This document shows, in pieces, positions 11,635 through 22,831 of a stretch of 64,000 bases of DNA. Position 1 is the stretch's first letter. Every line of letters begins with the position of its first letter. The translations under genes were made by a program, and so were the position numbers. The notes under the pieces are model-generated. The model had not been told where the DNA came from, did no database searches, and saw only the letters and a list, made by a program, of their open reading frames with translations. Source of the DNA: Chlamydoabsidia padenii (taxonomy: Eukaryota; Mucoromycota; Mucoromycetes; Mucorales; Cunninghamellaceae); the NCBI GenBank assembly GCA_025330725.1, contig JAIWND010000005.1, positions 372,001 through 436,000 on the forward strand, read 5' to 3'.

Positions 11635-14487
11635 TTAGTGGGTTTTGCGAGCATCCCTACTTGATTTGATAAGAGGAATCAATGATTTACAGACATCGGC
11701 CTTTTTTAAAAACGGATGAGCCAGCAGTTCCTTGGCACCAGGACGGTCTTGAGATTCAACACACAGAGACTGTTTTAAAAAGTCGGCCAGATGAGTAGAT
11801 AAGGCATCAGGATATTGAAGAGCAGGTGTTCCATTGGTAGCAATCAAATACAAAGCCCGAAGAGGGTTTTCATGCAAGTAGGGAGGTTCGCCTTCAATCA
11901 TTTCAATGACCATGATACCCAGGGACCAAATGTCGATAGTAGGACCGTATTCTTTTCTTGTTACTACTTCCGGTGCCATCCAATAAGGAGTCCCCACCAT
12001 TGTCGTTCGCATTTCCGTATCACTGTTCCGAGCACAAAATCCAAAATCAGCTACAAAAGAAGAAGAAGAAGATTGAGTTTAGTATGTAATAGCATCATTA
12101 TCATTATTACTTACTTAATTTGACATGACCATTTAAACCAAGTAGGACATTATCAGATTTGATATCCCGATGTATAATACCCAGTTGATGCAAATGAGCA
12201 ATTCCCTGTAATGTTTCCCGGCAAACAGTGGCGATCTGAGTTTCTGTCATCATATTTGTTGTCACTACATCTGTAAGAGATCCACCTTCCATGTATTCCA
12301 TCACCACCCATAATTCACCATGTACCAAGAAGGAATCGATAAAGTTGACAATGTTCTTGTTCCGAGCTTCACGCATCACCAAGATTTCATTGATAATTAG
12401 TTCTTTCTTCGGTTGTTGGGCTAGATTCATTTGTTTGATGGCCACCGACATGTTGGTATCCACTGATTGTGCCGTACAGACCCCGCCAGATGCACTGGTC
12501 ATAAAAAGCATGTATAAAAAGAGTTAATTTATACCATCAACTACCATATTGTTGTCATTACCCTTGTCCTATCTTGACCATATTTCGATAAAGCTTGGTT
12601 GGATCAGCATCGGTACAAACAGCCTGTAGCCCGGCAAGAATTTCTGCATCTTTTTCCGCTTCACGCTGTCGTCGCTGTTCACGCCGTTGGTGCCGAGTTT
12701 CTGATCCAGTGTCCATTGCGGGGTCCAAAGGAGCAGCTGTAGATGAAATATATACTTGGTTCTTTGGTGATTGTTTGACGTTTGGTAACTTTGTTCGAGG
12801 TGGTGCGATCGGTTCGAGTGATGACACTGAGGAGGAGGTTGTGTAACGTGAAGATGGATCGCCGATCGATGTCTGTGCGGGTGTTTTTAGATGAGTAGGT
12901 TTACTGGACACTGGTGGTTTCGGTGGTGGCGGTGGTTTACTTTTGCTGTTGGTTCCCAGAGGAAATGATGGTCGTGTTGGTGTTGATATTGCTGGAAGTG
13001 TTGGTAGAGATGTTGATGATGACAAGGTACCATTTTGGAATACAGACATACGCTGAGCCACAGATAAGGGTGGTGATTCATTATCCGTGCTGTCACTTAT
13101 AGTTCCTAGTAACAAAGTATAAACAATGAATAAATAAATATCCTTTTCTTCTTTTGAGATTCGTACCTGGTTTTTGAGTTGGTCTAGACGGTATGGATGG
13201 TGGTGATAAAGTCAAAGAAGCATTGCCAAAACCTGGAGGACGAGCGGGTATGGACGGAGGCTGTATACGATCCTGTCTTGTACTGTCATTTTGATGTTGT
13301 TGCAAATGCTTCGATTCCTGTTGAGATTTATTCTGACCATTAGAAGGGACAATGACGAGTTTCGATCCTGATCGTTGTGGTAATGGTGGTGGTGTAGGAC
13401 TGACAGTTGTTTGCTGACCATTTTCGACCGAGAATCGTGGAGGATGGACATTCCCGATCTTTTCCCAAACGCAGTCTTGTGATTGTTCCCTAGTTTCTTT
13501 ATAAAATTCCAGCACATCAAGGACAGTCTATGTAAAAAAAAAATGATGGTTAATTACTTGGCACTTTTATCACATTATCCCACTTGATATTTTACCTGAG
13601 GGTTTTCCTTTTGTTCCTTTTTAGTGATACCACTTTCATGTAAGAGCAGCAACCATTCTCTTGGCAATCCAGTAAATTCACCAGTTTGTTGATTGAATCC
13701 AACGTGTGTGACATGGACAATGTTGTACGGAGATGAAATATTGGTTTTCGTTGAGTTGCTGTTGGTAGTAGTGGCATTAGTAGATGATCCCTGCGATAAC
13801 GGCTGTGTCAATAAATCTATGTCATAAAGAAGATATGAGTATTCCTGTTTTTTCTTCTTCAACAGATAATGACTTACCGCTTACGCTTCCCACCATTTTC
13901 CCAAAGACACCTTTAAACACTTTGGTGTTGACATGAGAAGAAGAGGTATTTGATTTTGTTGTATTATCGTCCTGCTTTTTCGCCAAGGTTGCTGGAGTAC
14001 TAAAAGCTGCTGCCAAGGTTGCACCAGAAGGTCGGGGTGGTGGTGGTGGTGGTGGTGGAGCAGGCACCAAACCAGTTCGCTGTTGTTGTTGATTAAATGA
14101 AGTAAAAAAGGACTCATTGGAGGAACCATGAGACCATTGTAGTTGACCATTCCCTGTGGCGTGAGGAAAGACTCGTTGATGTTGTATTTGATGCAAGTAC
14201 TGGTCTTTTGAATCGTCTCCTGTGGCGTGCCGGCGGATATTTTCAACATTTCGAGGTGAAGTAATTGCAGATGTGTATAAATGTTGCTTTGTTGCTGTCG
14301 TTAAAACTATATCAGGTCGTGGTGGTCGAGACGGTGGTAGTCTCGGAGAAGAAGCCACTTGCGGTGATAAAGGGGGAGGTGACCGATGGTTGCAAGGACT
14401 ATCCAAAGTGTCGTTAATGATCTTGTTGTTGAAGAGTTTGATATTAGCAGACACAATACCATTAGGAGGAGATGGAGGTGCCGACAT
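11635..14487 (-). CDS. p21-activated kinase (Ste20/PAK family) with CRIB domain
   Basis: A Ser/Thr kinase activated by Cdc42/Rac GTPases, acting in polarity, cytoskeleton and MAPK signalling. Six exons (14487-13878, 13816-13596, 13527-13167, 13105-12562, 12494-12115, 12050-11635) keep phase; 843 residues. A Pro-rich disordered N-terminus includes a poly-Pro run in exon 1. The CRIB motif lies at about 230-245 ([15 protein letters not shown]), followed by TGLPREW. A second Pro-rich linker contains PPPPPKPP. The kinase domain starts near 573: GQGASGGV loop, VAIK lysine, HRDIKSDN catalytic loop, TDFGFCA, and activation segment [10 protein letters not shown]. There is no PH domain, so it is closer to Ste20/PAK than to Cla4. 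It is divergent from Ubc8, with an element copy about 120 nt upstream. Confidence 0.95.
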
Positions 14488-14605
14488 GGTATAAAGATAT
14501 GTGCATGTATTGATATATGTATATATGTAAATAAAAAAAAGTAATATGAAGGACAAATTCTAAAGAGTGTTGGTGAAAAGCATAAGAGAAGAGAAAGAGG
14601 GAAAT

Positions 14606-14618
14606 GGCGGGATTTAAA
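14606..14618 (+). promoter_or_regulatory. GGCGGGATTTAAA element upstream of the PAK gene
   Basis: GGCGGGATTTAAA on the plus strand, 119-131 nt upstream of the PAK start at 14487. It is inverted relative to the gene. Confidence 0.55.
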
Positions 14619-15340
14619 ACATTTCAGCTTTTTTTTATTCTTTTTTTTTTTTTTTTTTTTTTCTTCTGGCGTAGTCCCTCCCCTCTCTTTTCCATTTGCA
14701 CATTCAAAAGTAACCCTGATTGCTGATAGCTTCTCATCTTTGATACAAAACACTTACTGGACTAATAATGGACAAGAACAAACAAGGAATGGTATGTTAC
14801 TGAATATCAAGATAATGCCAAGACAACTCAAGTCGTATGACGTTTAATTAAGGTGACAAGGATTGGTAAGTTGAAAACATGAAAAATGTGTATGAACCAT
14901 ATCGACCAACTAGAAAGAACACTTATTCTCTTTAAAAGTAGACTCGAAAGACAGGTAACAAAGCATCAGGGAACATTGGGTCGGCATATCAAATTGGTGA
15001 GAAGTATAACTGGTGAAATTTTTTCTCTCTCTCTCTTTCTCTTAATAGGTGAATTGATAACAAGTACTGGTATTCCTAATACGGATACGATCCTATGAAG
15101 AATTCCGAGGCGGTCTCCATAAGGATCTGATCTGGTTAATGTAGTATACTATTAGGTGAAACCGGGCAATTTTAGGAAATAGAAGATATAATCCAATTAC
15201 ACCACTTTTCTGTATAATGTCAAGCTATAAAACTAGTAAATAGATACTTTATAGTTGTATATAGTTAATAAACTCATCTTTTATCAATAATCTACTTAAT
15301 GTTGGTTTTAATGTCCGCCAGTCAAGTGGATTGGGCGGTC

Positions 15341-15352
15341 GCGGGATCTCAA
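15341..15352 (+). promoter_or_regulatory. GCGGGATCTCAA element upstream of Ubc8
   Basis: It lies 107-118 nt upstream of the ATG at 15459. The GCGGGAT half is intact and the TTTGAA half is diverged. Confidence 0.45.
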
Positions 15353-15458
15353 TTGCTTTTTTTTTTTAAAAAAAAAAAGTGTGCGAACTGTCGGCTTCTC
15401 TCTTCTTTTCTTCTTTCTTCTTTTTTTTTTTTTTTCACCTTTTAAACAATTATACACA

Positions 15459-16400
15459 ATGTCAACACCTCGTAGACGAATAGAAACAGACGTGATGAAA
15501 CTGTAAGTATAAAGATGGACATGGAAACACCATATTGATAATATAACTAACTAACGCAACTATCCTGTGGGCGGGTTTTTATCTCCTTATAGCTTGATGA
15601 GTGATTACGAAGTGACCTTGGTGAACGACAATATGCAAGAATTCTACCTACGATTCCATGGACCTTCCGATAGTAAGTTGAAATAAAACAGGATATAGAA
15701 TGCCTGTGTAACTAATTATGTGTATTATCCTTATAGCTTCTTTTGCCGGTGGTGTCTGGAAAGTGCATGTTGAACTACCTGACCAATATCCCTACAAATC
15801 TCCAAGTATTGGCTTTATGAATCGAATCTTCCACCCTAATATTGATGAAGTGTAAGTTGATGACAAGACTACAATACAACTCTTTCCCATATACATGGTT
15901 ATACTAACTTGGTGTTATCTTATTATAGTAGCGGGTCAGTTTGCTTGGATGTGATCAACCAGACTTGGAGTCCCATGTTTGGTAAAGTCAGGTTATGTAA
16001 ACTGAAAATGAAATGAATTAATCACCCCCCCCCTTTTTTTTTTGATCCATAGACATGATCAATATCTTTGAAGTCTTCTTGCCTCAACTCCTTCGATATC
16101 CAAACCCAACAGATCCTCTAAATGGCGAAGCAGCGGCATTGCTTATGCGGGAACCAGCCAAATACGAAGCCAAAGTGAAAGGTAATACATAATCGATATA
16201 TATATATATATATATATATGAAAAGCATAAACATCCAGTGACTCGACCTTTTTTTTTTTTTTTTTATTGTAGATTACGTCGCGCGATATGCAACAAAGGA
16301 AGCAGCCGATGCAGCGGCAGACGAATCTTCAGACGAGGATGACATGAGCTCTGTAAGCTATGTCTCCAGCGAAGATGAAGCAACCGGAATGGAATTGTAA
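15459..16400 (+). CDS. UBC8: Ubiquitin-conjugating enzyme E2, Ubc8/UBE2H type
   Basis: E2 enzyme that in yeast works with the GID E3 ligase to degrade gluconeogenic enzymes. Six exons (15459-15502, 15593-15672, 15737-15851, 15929-15981, 16053-16181, 16273-16400) give 182 residues. N-terminus [18 protein letters not shown] motif in FHPNIDE; active-site Cys at about residue 85 in [17 protein letters not shown], which is specific for Ubc8/UBE2H; then [20 protein letters not shown]. An acidic Ser-rich tail (SSDEDDMSS) matches the acidic extension of this subfamily. The fifth intron carries a TA repeat followed by a T tract. Confidence 0.96.
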
Positions 16401-16856
16401 AAAACCCCATCCTTCCCCTCTAGTTTATATCTTCCCTAGTGATAGTTATTGTTTTTTACCATTATCTGAATAAAAGAAATATTTCTGTTTGTATATGAAA
16501 ATATGCAATGTTTTATATACTCTTTATGTAGATGTTCATATCCCGGCACAAACTTTTTACTGACTATATAATGATGACCACCCATCCCTTTTTACCCCAC
16601 ATAGACCCTATAAAAGACAATTATATATATATATAAGAAGGTGTGTTTATTATTGGCCAAGATGAATCAGCAATTAAACTAGTAGATGACAAAATAGAGA
16701 TGTGTATGTGTATTGTGTGGAGGTGATTTACAATGATAAAGTAACAGTAGGAGCAAATGGAAGGTGGAGAAGGGGATATAACTAAACTATACAAAGGGTA
16801 GAATAAAGATTAACTAAAAGTACATGTCACACCAGGATTTGAGATGATTTCAACAA
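16401..16856. other. Convergent 3' region, no gene seen
   Basis: AT-rich, with AATAAAAG near 16470 and a TA repeat near 16622-16634. It separates two convergent 3' ends. Confidence 0.5.
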
Positions 16857-17891
16857 TCAGTCATCGCGTTTAGATCGTCGTTTGATGGCATGTTCGTGGT
16901 AAGTGCTGTCGATATTCATACTGTTTAGTGATCGTCCCATAAATGTCAACTCAGTAGGTGAGATACGTCGTTTTAATCCTTCCATTGGTGATCCACCCAT
17001 ATCATATTCCGATGCCATCGAATGATTGATGTCACTATTGATGTCATTCATGCATTCCCCTCCATTATAATTACTATTACTATTCATGTTGTTGTTATTG
17101 ATAAAGAATGGGGTTGAGGTGTTTGGATGATGGCTGTTGATCCAAGGTTGCCCATGCGGATGATGATTAGTTGGCAAAGTGAATGTGAATTGAGTGTTCG
17201 GGTCGATTTGGAAAGGGTGAAAGGCATTCTTCATCGCTGCCCCAATCCCACCCGGTACCGTGGTTGCTTTTCTATTGTTGGGACTATTGGTAAGACCTGG
17301 TGAAGAGGTCGCCAAAGTCAATCCTGTTGCCAAGGTTTGATGATCAGAATGTGATTGCGTATTACCATTGTTGAATCCAGCTTGAGGGTGAGATCGTACA
17401 TTGGTGCCATTAAAAGTCGAAGGAGTAGTTTGATGTTGAGGTGGTGGTGGTGGTGATGGTGATGATGGTTGTAGTGGTCTATGAGTTGAAGTTGGAGTCG
17501 AGGACAATGTCGAGGGACAGGATGCTGGTTGATTCAAACCCATTTCTAAAGCGAGTTGGTCATTACGTTGTCGAGCATAAGCCAAAAGATCCTGGACAGG
17601 TAAGAGTCCCTGTTCCGTTGGTGCCACAAAGGCTTCTTGTTGAGACATGGTGGTGCTTGGATGAGAGCTGATGAACTCATATAAATCCTGGAGGGCTTGC
17701 TGATACCCTGATGCATATGCTTTACGATTTTGGACGAGAGAATCTTTGTAAAGGGTCGTCACCTTGAGTGCTGCCGCCTTGAAGGAATCCATTAATGCAT
17801 TTTCAGACGACTCGTATGAGTCCAAAAGAGAAGATGGTTGTTGCTGTTGTTGTTGTTGTTGCTGTTGTTGCTGTTGTATTTGAGGTTCCAT
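16857..17891 (-). CDS. HAPSTR1/TAPR1-like (DUF4588) nuclear stress-response protein
   Basis: Single exon, 344 residues. After an N-terminal poly-Gln run, residues about 30-70 read MDSFKAAALKVTTLYKDSLV, then a GYQQALQDLYEF helix. This resembles the conserved helical core of human HAPSTR1 (C16orf72), which pairs an LYK motif with a GxQ segment. The middle is Asn/Pro/His-rich and probably disordered. The C-terminus has two basic clusters, GLKRRISPTELTF and HAIKRRSKRDD, that look like nuclear localisation signals, as in the animal protein. In animals this family partners HUWE1 in stress signalling; a fungal role is not established. The assignment is by motif memory and is moderate. Confidence 0.68.
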   Translation of the reverse strand: MEPQIQQQQQQQQQQQQQPSSLLDSYESSENALMDSFKAAALKVTTLYKDSLVQNRKAYASGYQQALQDLYEFISSHPSTTMSQQEAFVAPTEQGLLPVQDLLAYARQRNDQLALEMGLNQPASCPSTLSSTPTSTHRPLQPSSPSPPPPPQHQTTPSTFNGTNVRSHPQAGFNNGNTQSHSDHQTLATGLTLATSSPGLTNSPNNRKATTVPGGIGAAMKNAFHPFQIDPNTQFTFTLPTNHHPHGQPWINSHHPNTSTPFFINNNNMNSNSNYNGGECMNDINSDINHSMASEYDMGGSPMEGLKRRISPTELTFMGRSLNSMNIDSTYHEHAIKRRSKRDD

Positions 17892-19140
17892 TGATGATGT
17901 CCGTTAGTGGTGTGTTTTGCGGTTGTTTGGCAAGTGAAGGGAAAAAAAAAAAAAAAATAGAAAGGAAAGGAAAAGAAAAAAAAAAAGAGAATCACAAAAA
18001 TTTATAACCAGATAAAAATCCCGCTATCCAATAAAACCCATTTTGCCCCAACCCGACAAACCAACGAGCCTCTTCACAAGACATTGATGTTGTTTCCTAT
18101 TCTATAGCTAGTTATACAGTAACTTTGTTTGATCGATTTGGGAATCAGAATCAGGTACCATAAAACGCTTATACTATGTATCATCAAAGCATCTGATGAT
18201 TGCAAAGAGGCGTTTTACTCCTTTATAAACCTAGAGTTGCCACAAAGAAGAAGAAGAAGAAGAAGAAAAAGTGGATGGTGTGTGCCCTTTAATCTTGCTT
18301 ATGACATCGCATCTGCCCAATCATGCTGACCAGAGTCTTCCCACATCACTCTTACATCCTCACCTATTCGTTCCGACGGATCAAAGTATCATTATACCAT
18401 ACCCCACTTCCCATAGTCAGTTTAACTCATTCGGCCTTATTCTTGTTCTCTTTTGAACAAGGAGAATACTAGTTTTCCCTCATCACATTTACAAAGTCGG
18501 GCGATCAAAAGGAGATCCTGATTCTCCTGTTTATGCGGCCATGGTAAAGGGGACGAATCATATACCAAGCCGTACCGTTCAGATTGACAAGGTATTGATG
18601 TATATCCACCATCTAATATCATGTTTTCATGTTCATCATACCGATAAACTGACACTTTTTTCACAAGGAGATGGAAGGGAGAGGATAATCGGGGTTTTAA
18701 AATAAAACAAATTCATATGCAGACCAGTATTTTAAAAGACCGCCATCTGTTGCTACTTCTCCAGGAAAGAAATAAAGAAGGTTCCTGATGAACGATTGCC
18801 CTAAGAGTGTGATTATGATTAACGGACAGCATTGTTAAACATGATGGAGTGATATACAGACAAACATTTCTTGCTTTCCTCAGACAATTAATTCGGCGCT
18901 TGACTAGTGGATAACAGCGCTGACCCTCTAGCGACTATGTACAAATTCAACATGACAAAAGGGTCAGGAAGAATCATATACATGGATAGGACTGGTGCCT
19001 GGGCAAAACAGATTTGGACAAACATACACATTTGGTTTGTAATTATTAAAAAGTAAAAGGATTAATAGACATTTTTTATTGATTGATTTAATACGATGAT
19101 ACAAAACAATGCATGAGTGGATATGGGGTGAAGACTAGAT
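17892..19140. other. Intergenic region of about 1.2 kb
   Basis: It holds the HAPSTR1-side element at 18013-18024 and an orphan CGGGGTTTTAA at 18690-18700. A 75-codon minus ORF at 18437-18664 has no motif. A tRNA-like segment near 18894 was examined and rejected. Confidence 0.45.
18013..18024 (-). promoter_or_regulatory. GCGGGATTTTTA element upstream of the HAPSTR1-like gene
   Basis: It reads GCGGGATTTTTA on the gene's strand, 122-133 nt upstream of the ATG at 17891. Confidence 0.5.
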
Positions 19141-19858
19141 CTATTCGTAAAGTAAACCTTGCATGGGAGAGGAGTAGTTCTAAAAGTAAATACAAAAGGG
19201 GATGGTTTAGAATAAGTAAGATGATCGCATGTTAGTTTATCTTTTTTCACTTACCTTGACACCGTTGGGGAACCACAAGGCGATTTCACGTTCAGCAGAG
19301 TCAACAGCATCGGAAGCATGGACGATGTTCTTACCACTACAAGAAGGGAGGGGGGAAGAGTTAAAATTGAGAATCACATCGGTTTAGATCATTATTAACT
19401 TACACGCAGATACAGAAGTCACCACGGATGGAACCAGGGAGAGAGTTGAGAGGGTTAGTTTCACCGACCATCTATACATAAAGAGAGTAACAAACCATTG
19501 TTAATACACATTTAACTTTGATGTTAACCTTTCTTTACCTTGCGACCACCCTTGACAACTTCCAAACCAGAGAAGACCATACCGACAACAGGACCGGACA
19601 TCATGTATTCAACCAAAGCAGGGAAGAAAGGTTTGGACTTCAAGTCTTGATACTAAATAAATAACAATTTAGTGAGTATGATACAAACAAATAAAGAGGC
19701 TATATAAAACTTACATGTTCTTCGAGACGTTCCTTGGTAGGGTGGATCAATTCAAGAGCAAGAAGTTGATAACCACGTTGTTCGAAACGCTTGAGGATTT
19801 CACCAACGAGACCACGTTGGACACCATCGGGCTTGACCATAACATAAGTACGTTCCAT
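19141..19858 (-). CDS. Nucleoside diphosphate kinase
   Basis: Transfers the gamma phosphate of ATP to NDPs through a phospho-histidine. Five exons (19858-19715, 19652-19539, 19471-19404, 19336-19255, 19179-19141) give 148 residues, the usual size. It starts [19 protein letters not shown] and includes [14 protein letters not shown]. The catalytic His is at about 115 in [15 protein letters not shown], where most family members have HGSD (Gly to Ala here). The last exon encodes only 12 residues, [12 protein letters not shown]. All residues needed for activity that can be judged here are present. It is divergent from TRM112. Confidence 0.96.
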
Positions 19859-19963
19859 GTTGAGTAAAGATTATCTTGTTTGTTGGGGGAAAAAAGAAAA
19901 GAAAGAAAGAGGACAAGAAATTAAAAAAAAAACACCCTTATAAAAAGTTTTCAGGCTCCATGG

Positions 19964-19977
19964 ATTCAAATCCCGCC
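19964..19977 (-). promoter_or_regulatory. GGCGGGATTTGAAT element upstream of NDK
   Basis: One of the best copies: GGCGGGATTTGAAT on the gene's strand, 106-119 nt upstream of the ATG at 19858. Confidence 0.62.
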
Positions 19978-20327
19978 ATGGGAGCAATAACGTGTGTGAA
20001 TAACACACCTTTTACAACTAAATATGATATGCTATAACCTTTAGTAATGCTGTAAAAGTAATGCAGCAAGCAAATTTAAATAAATTTGATATAGAATAGA
20101 TAGCTTGTAGTAAAGAATGATCAAGTTTGAAAATGGGATGGTGTCTTCCACTTCACAACTTGGGCACCATCGACTTTCAGTGTACTCATGGTAACATGTC
20201 TCTTTTCGTCAACTACTCTATGACTGTCACGTACTATTTACACTTATATGAATGTTGGTTTATATGATACTTTATGTTTTATATGGCTATAAACTGCCAT
20301 TCATGCATTTGATCAAAGAAATCAATG

Positions 20328-20340
20328 TCGGGATTTAAAC
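20328..20340 (+). promoter_or_regulatory. TCGGGATTTAAAC element upstream of TRM112
   Basis: It lies 104-116 nt upstream of the ATG at 20444, in sense orientation. Confidence 0.58.
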
Positions 20341-20443
20341 GTTTAAAAAGTGGCTTGTTTTTACTTTCTCCTTCAAATAATGATTTTAATCCAGTTCACT
20401 CTCTCTTTCTTCTTTCCAATCCATATTTAAACACATACTCACC

Positions 20444-20978
20444 ATGAGACTTATCACTCACAACATGCTACAATGCCACGTCAAGGACTGCAATACCAAC
20501 AACTTTCCACTCCGTTTTGAAGACGCTGAAGTGGAACTCATTGAAGCCGAATACAATCCTACCTTCTTGGTCAACATGTTACCAAAGTTGGAATGGGATG
20601 CCCTAATCAACACTGCTGTCCAGGTATAAAGAAGAAGAAGAAAAAGAGAGTGATCACTTGGCATATAATAGCATTTATAACTAACCCTCTTGTTTATATT
20701 TTGATAGCTTGGTATCAATAATGTCCCTACCCAAATGCCTGAAGATGCTGCTGAAAACGAAGAATTCTTGAAAGGTGTCCACAACTTGATATTGGAAGTA
20801 AGTAGTATAGAGTGTAAAAAATTTACTATAGTTTTAGAATGACTGACTGACTGACTTGGTGCTTTTTTTTAATTAGACACACGTACAACAAGGGAAAATG
20901 GTATGCAACAACTGTCAACATGTCTACAATATCAAGGATGGTATTCCCAATATGCTTTTGGCTGAACACGAAATCTAA
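20444..20978 (+). CDS. TRM112: Trm112, zinc-binding activator of methyltransferases
   Basis: A small partner protein that stabilises and activates several methyltransferases (tRNA, rRNA and eRF1 modification). Exons 20444-20623, 20708-20797 and 20877-20978 give 123 residues, the family size. It starts MRLITHNMLQCHVKDC. The C-terminal zinc-ribbon half is CNNCQHVY, followed by NIKDGIPNMLLAEHEI, the typical Trm112 ending. Cys residues at 11 and 16 supply the other half of the zinc site. Confidence 0.96.
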
Positions 20979-21187
20979 AAGGAAACCAGCACCACTCCAT
21001 CAAAACCCTCATTGTCATTAGCTTAGCTATCCACACCCTTTGATCATCCCATGTAATTCTTCTTTCTTCCCCCATATGATTTCATTTTGCATTTTTTATT
21101 TTGAATAAAAATCATCTATTTTTTTTTTTCAACTTTGTATATGTGTACAGGATGGGTTTATAAAAAGGGGTCTTGCTTTTTATTCAA

Positions 21188-22152
21188 TCATGCGGCAAAT
21201 TCACCAAGTGATTGTTTACGTTGCTGTTGTCGTTGACGGCGACGTTCTTTTTTTGCTTCTTCGATAGAGACAGGGTCAATATCAGGTGATTGGTCTACTG
21301 CTTGAAGAGGGGGCCATATATGATCTTCATTGGTTTGGGGTGTTGTAATTTGCGCTTGTTCTTCTCCATCATTTACATAATAATGGCCAAAATCAGGGCA
21401 GGTGGATGGAACATCATCGCAAGCTTGATCAGATGTTTGCGGTGTCATGTCTAAATGCGGATGCGGATTTAAAGCCCGCTGGTCGATCTCGTCCATTCTG
21501 TCTGTTGTCTCTATCGCCCATGATTCAAGATCAGCTTGATTCTCGGTCATTTGTGTTTTATCATAGCTCTTATCAGATGGTGACATGATTGGGGTTCTTT
21601 TGCCATTAAAAGGTGAATAGTTAAAGTGCGTCATTTCCTTGGCAGTTTGTTCTTCTTTGTGATCGGAGTTTGACATGATGGAAGGAAATAAGAATCCCAT
21701 TATTTTATCCGCCCATGAATCATGCTCATGTTCTTCACCGTATTGGTTAATTGAATCAGCTACCGTATCAATTAACTTTTTCTCATCAATGGCTGCCATG
21801 GTGGATGTTCTTCGTAGGGCTTACATTGAGGAAAAAAGGAATAAGATATTTGAAAAGGTGAATCACTTGATCATCAGTTTTTAAAGTATTCTTCCCACTT
21901 ACCATCCTTGGTAGAGCTATTAATACGATCAATCCAAGAATCTCGGCGCTCATTTTTGGAAAGGTACCTAGGCTTGCTCCCTTCCTCGATATCCACTTGT
22001 CCATTTAGCCTCAAATTACGTCGATGTCTCTGTTGTTGTGCTCGAGTAGGCGCGGCTGGATAAATAGGGTGAATCTCTTGACTGGATTGCTGTTCCTGGT
22101 GTGGTTTCTTTGCTGAGCCATCGGGATGTGTTTCTGTTTCCTGCTCTACCAT
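21188..22152 (-). CDS. Uncharacterised hydrophilic protein (293 residues)
   Basis: Family not recognised. Two exons (22152-21903, 21819-21188) join in phase. The N-terminal part is charged, with APTRAQQQRHRRNLRLNG and LSKNERRDSWIDRIN. The junction creates ALRRTSTMAA, an RRxS context typical of basophilic kinase sites. A short hydrophobic helix, WADKIMGFLFPSIMS, follows in exon 2, then an acidic Gln/Asp region. The end is strongly basic (EAKKERRRQRQQQRK) before LGEFAA. No signal peptide or transmembrane segment is seen. It shares an intergenic region containing a 51-nt A tract with the next, divergent gene. Confidence 0.7.
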
Positions 22153-22196
22153 TATGTGAAAATTAGTATGGGAAATAGGTAAGGATGTAAAAGTGA

Positions 22197-22252
<56 letters not shown>

Positions 22253-22722
22253 AAGGAAAAAGTCTAATTTACATGGGTTGTCATTTTGCATGAAAAGCGG
22301 GATTTGAATACCCGCCTTTTAATCGATATCATTTGACATGTTGTAAAATTTGACTCTTAAAAAGGGCTGAAATCAAATAGAATCATGTTATAATAAACAT
22401 TCGACCGCCATTAAGCATTTACCTGTAGAAAAGGGGCTTTAGAATAAATGGCCATAAAAAAAGTCTTTAGTGGCGGAGATAAACCAGCATGTATCTTTAT
22501 ATCTTTTTTAATGCATCAAAAGTAGGTGCCAATGACATAACTACCGTATCAATAGACATAAAATGTGTGAGAGATATTTTGATAGCTATATAAGTTGGGT
22601 CCCTCGAAAACTAAAGCCCTATGAAGTGGTTTGCCAAGACCAGAAGTGAATTAATTTACAGCCAATCAAATTACTTTATTCATCTCCGCTCTCTCCTTTT
22701 TCCGGGCTATTTTGAACAGCCT

Positions 22723-22763
<41 letters not shown>

Positions 22764-22831
22764 TTCCTCTTTTCCTTTTTAACAATTGTTTTAATCGATC
22801 ATATACCACTTTTACTGCCATAAATATAACA
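22153..22831. other. Divergent intergenic region with long A tracts and an inverted element pair
   Basis: An A tract of about 51 nt lies at 22200-22250 and another of about 37 nt at 22724-22760. GCGGGATTTGAATACCCGCC at 22298-22317 is a full element copy closed by an inverted GCGGG half-site. A weaker CCGGGCTATTTTGAA near 22702 lies upstream of the plus-strand gene. Confidence 0.5.
22298..22317 (-). promoter_or_regulatory. Element copy with inverted GCGGG half-site
   Basis: GCGGGATTTGAATACCCGCC, about 146 nt upstream of the ATG at 22152. The outer GGCGGG/CCCGCC arms form an inverted repeat around TTTGAATA. Confidence 0.5.

Larger units (their letters stand above)
14488..15458. other. Divergent intergenic region between PAK and Ubc8 genes
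   Basis: It contains the PAK-side element (14606-14618) and the Ubc8-side element (15341-15352), a T tract at 14641-14662, and facing T and A runs near 15358-15379. A 70-codon ORF at 14886-15098 shows no recognisable motif. Confidence 0.5.
19859..20443. other. Divergent promoter region NDK / TRM112
   Basis: Each gene has its own copy of the recurrent element about 105 nt from its ATG (19964-19977 and 20328-20340). Nothing else is recognised. Confidence 0.5.

Noticed and set aside
18894..18970. tRNA-like segment with a TGACTAGTGGATAAC stretch resembling an A box
   Set aside because: No matching acceptor stem or good B box follows, and the anticodon arm cannot be folded by eye.
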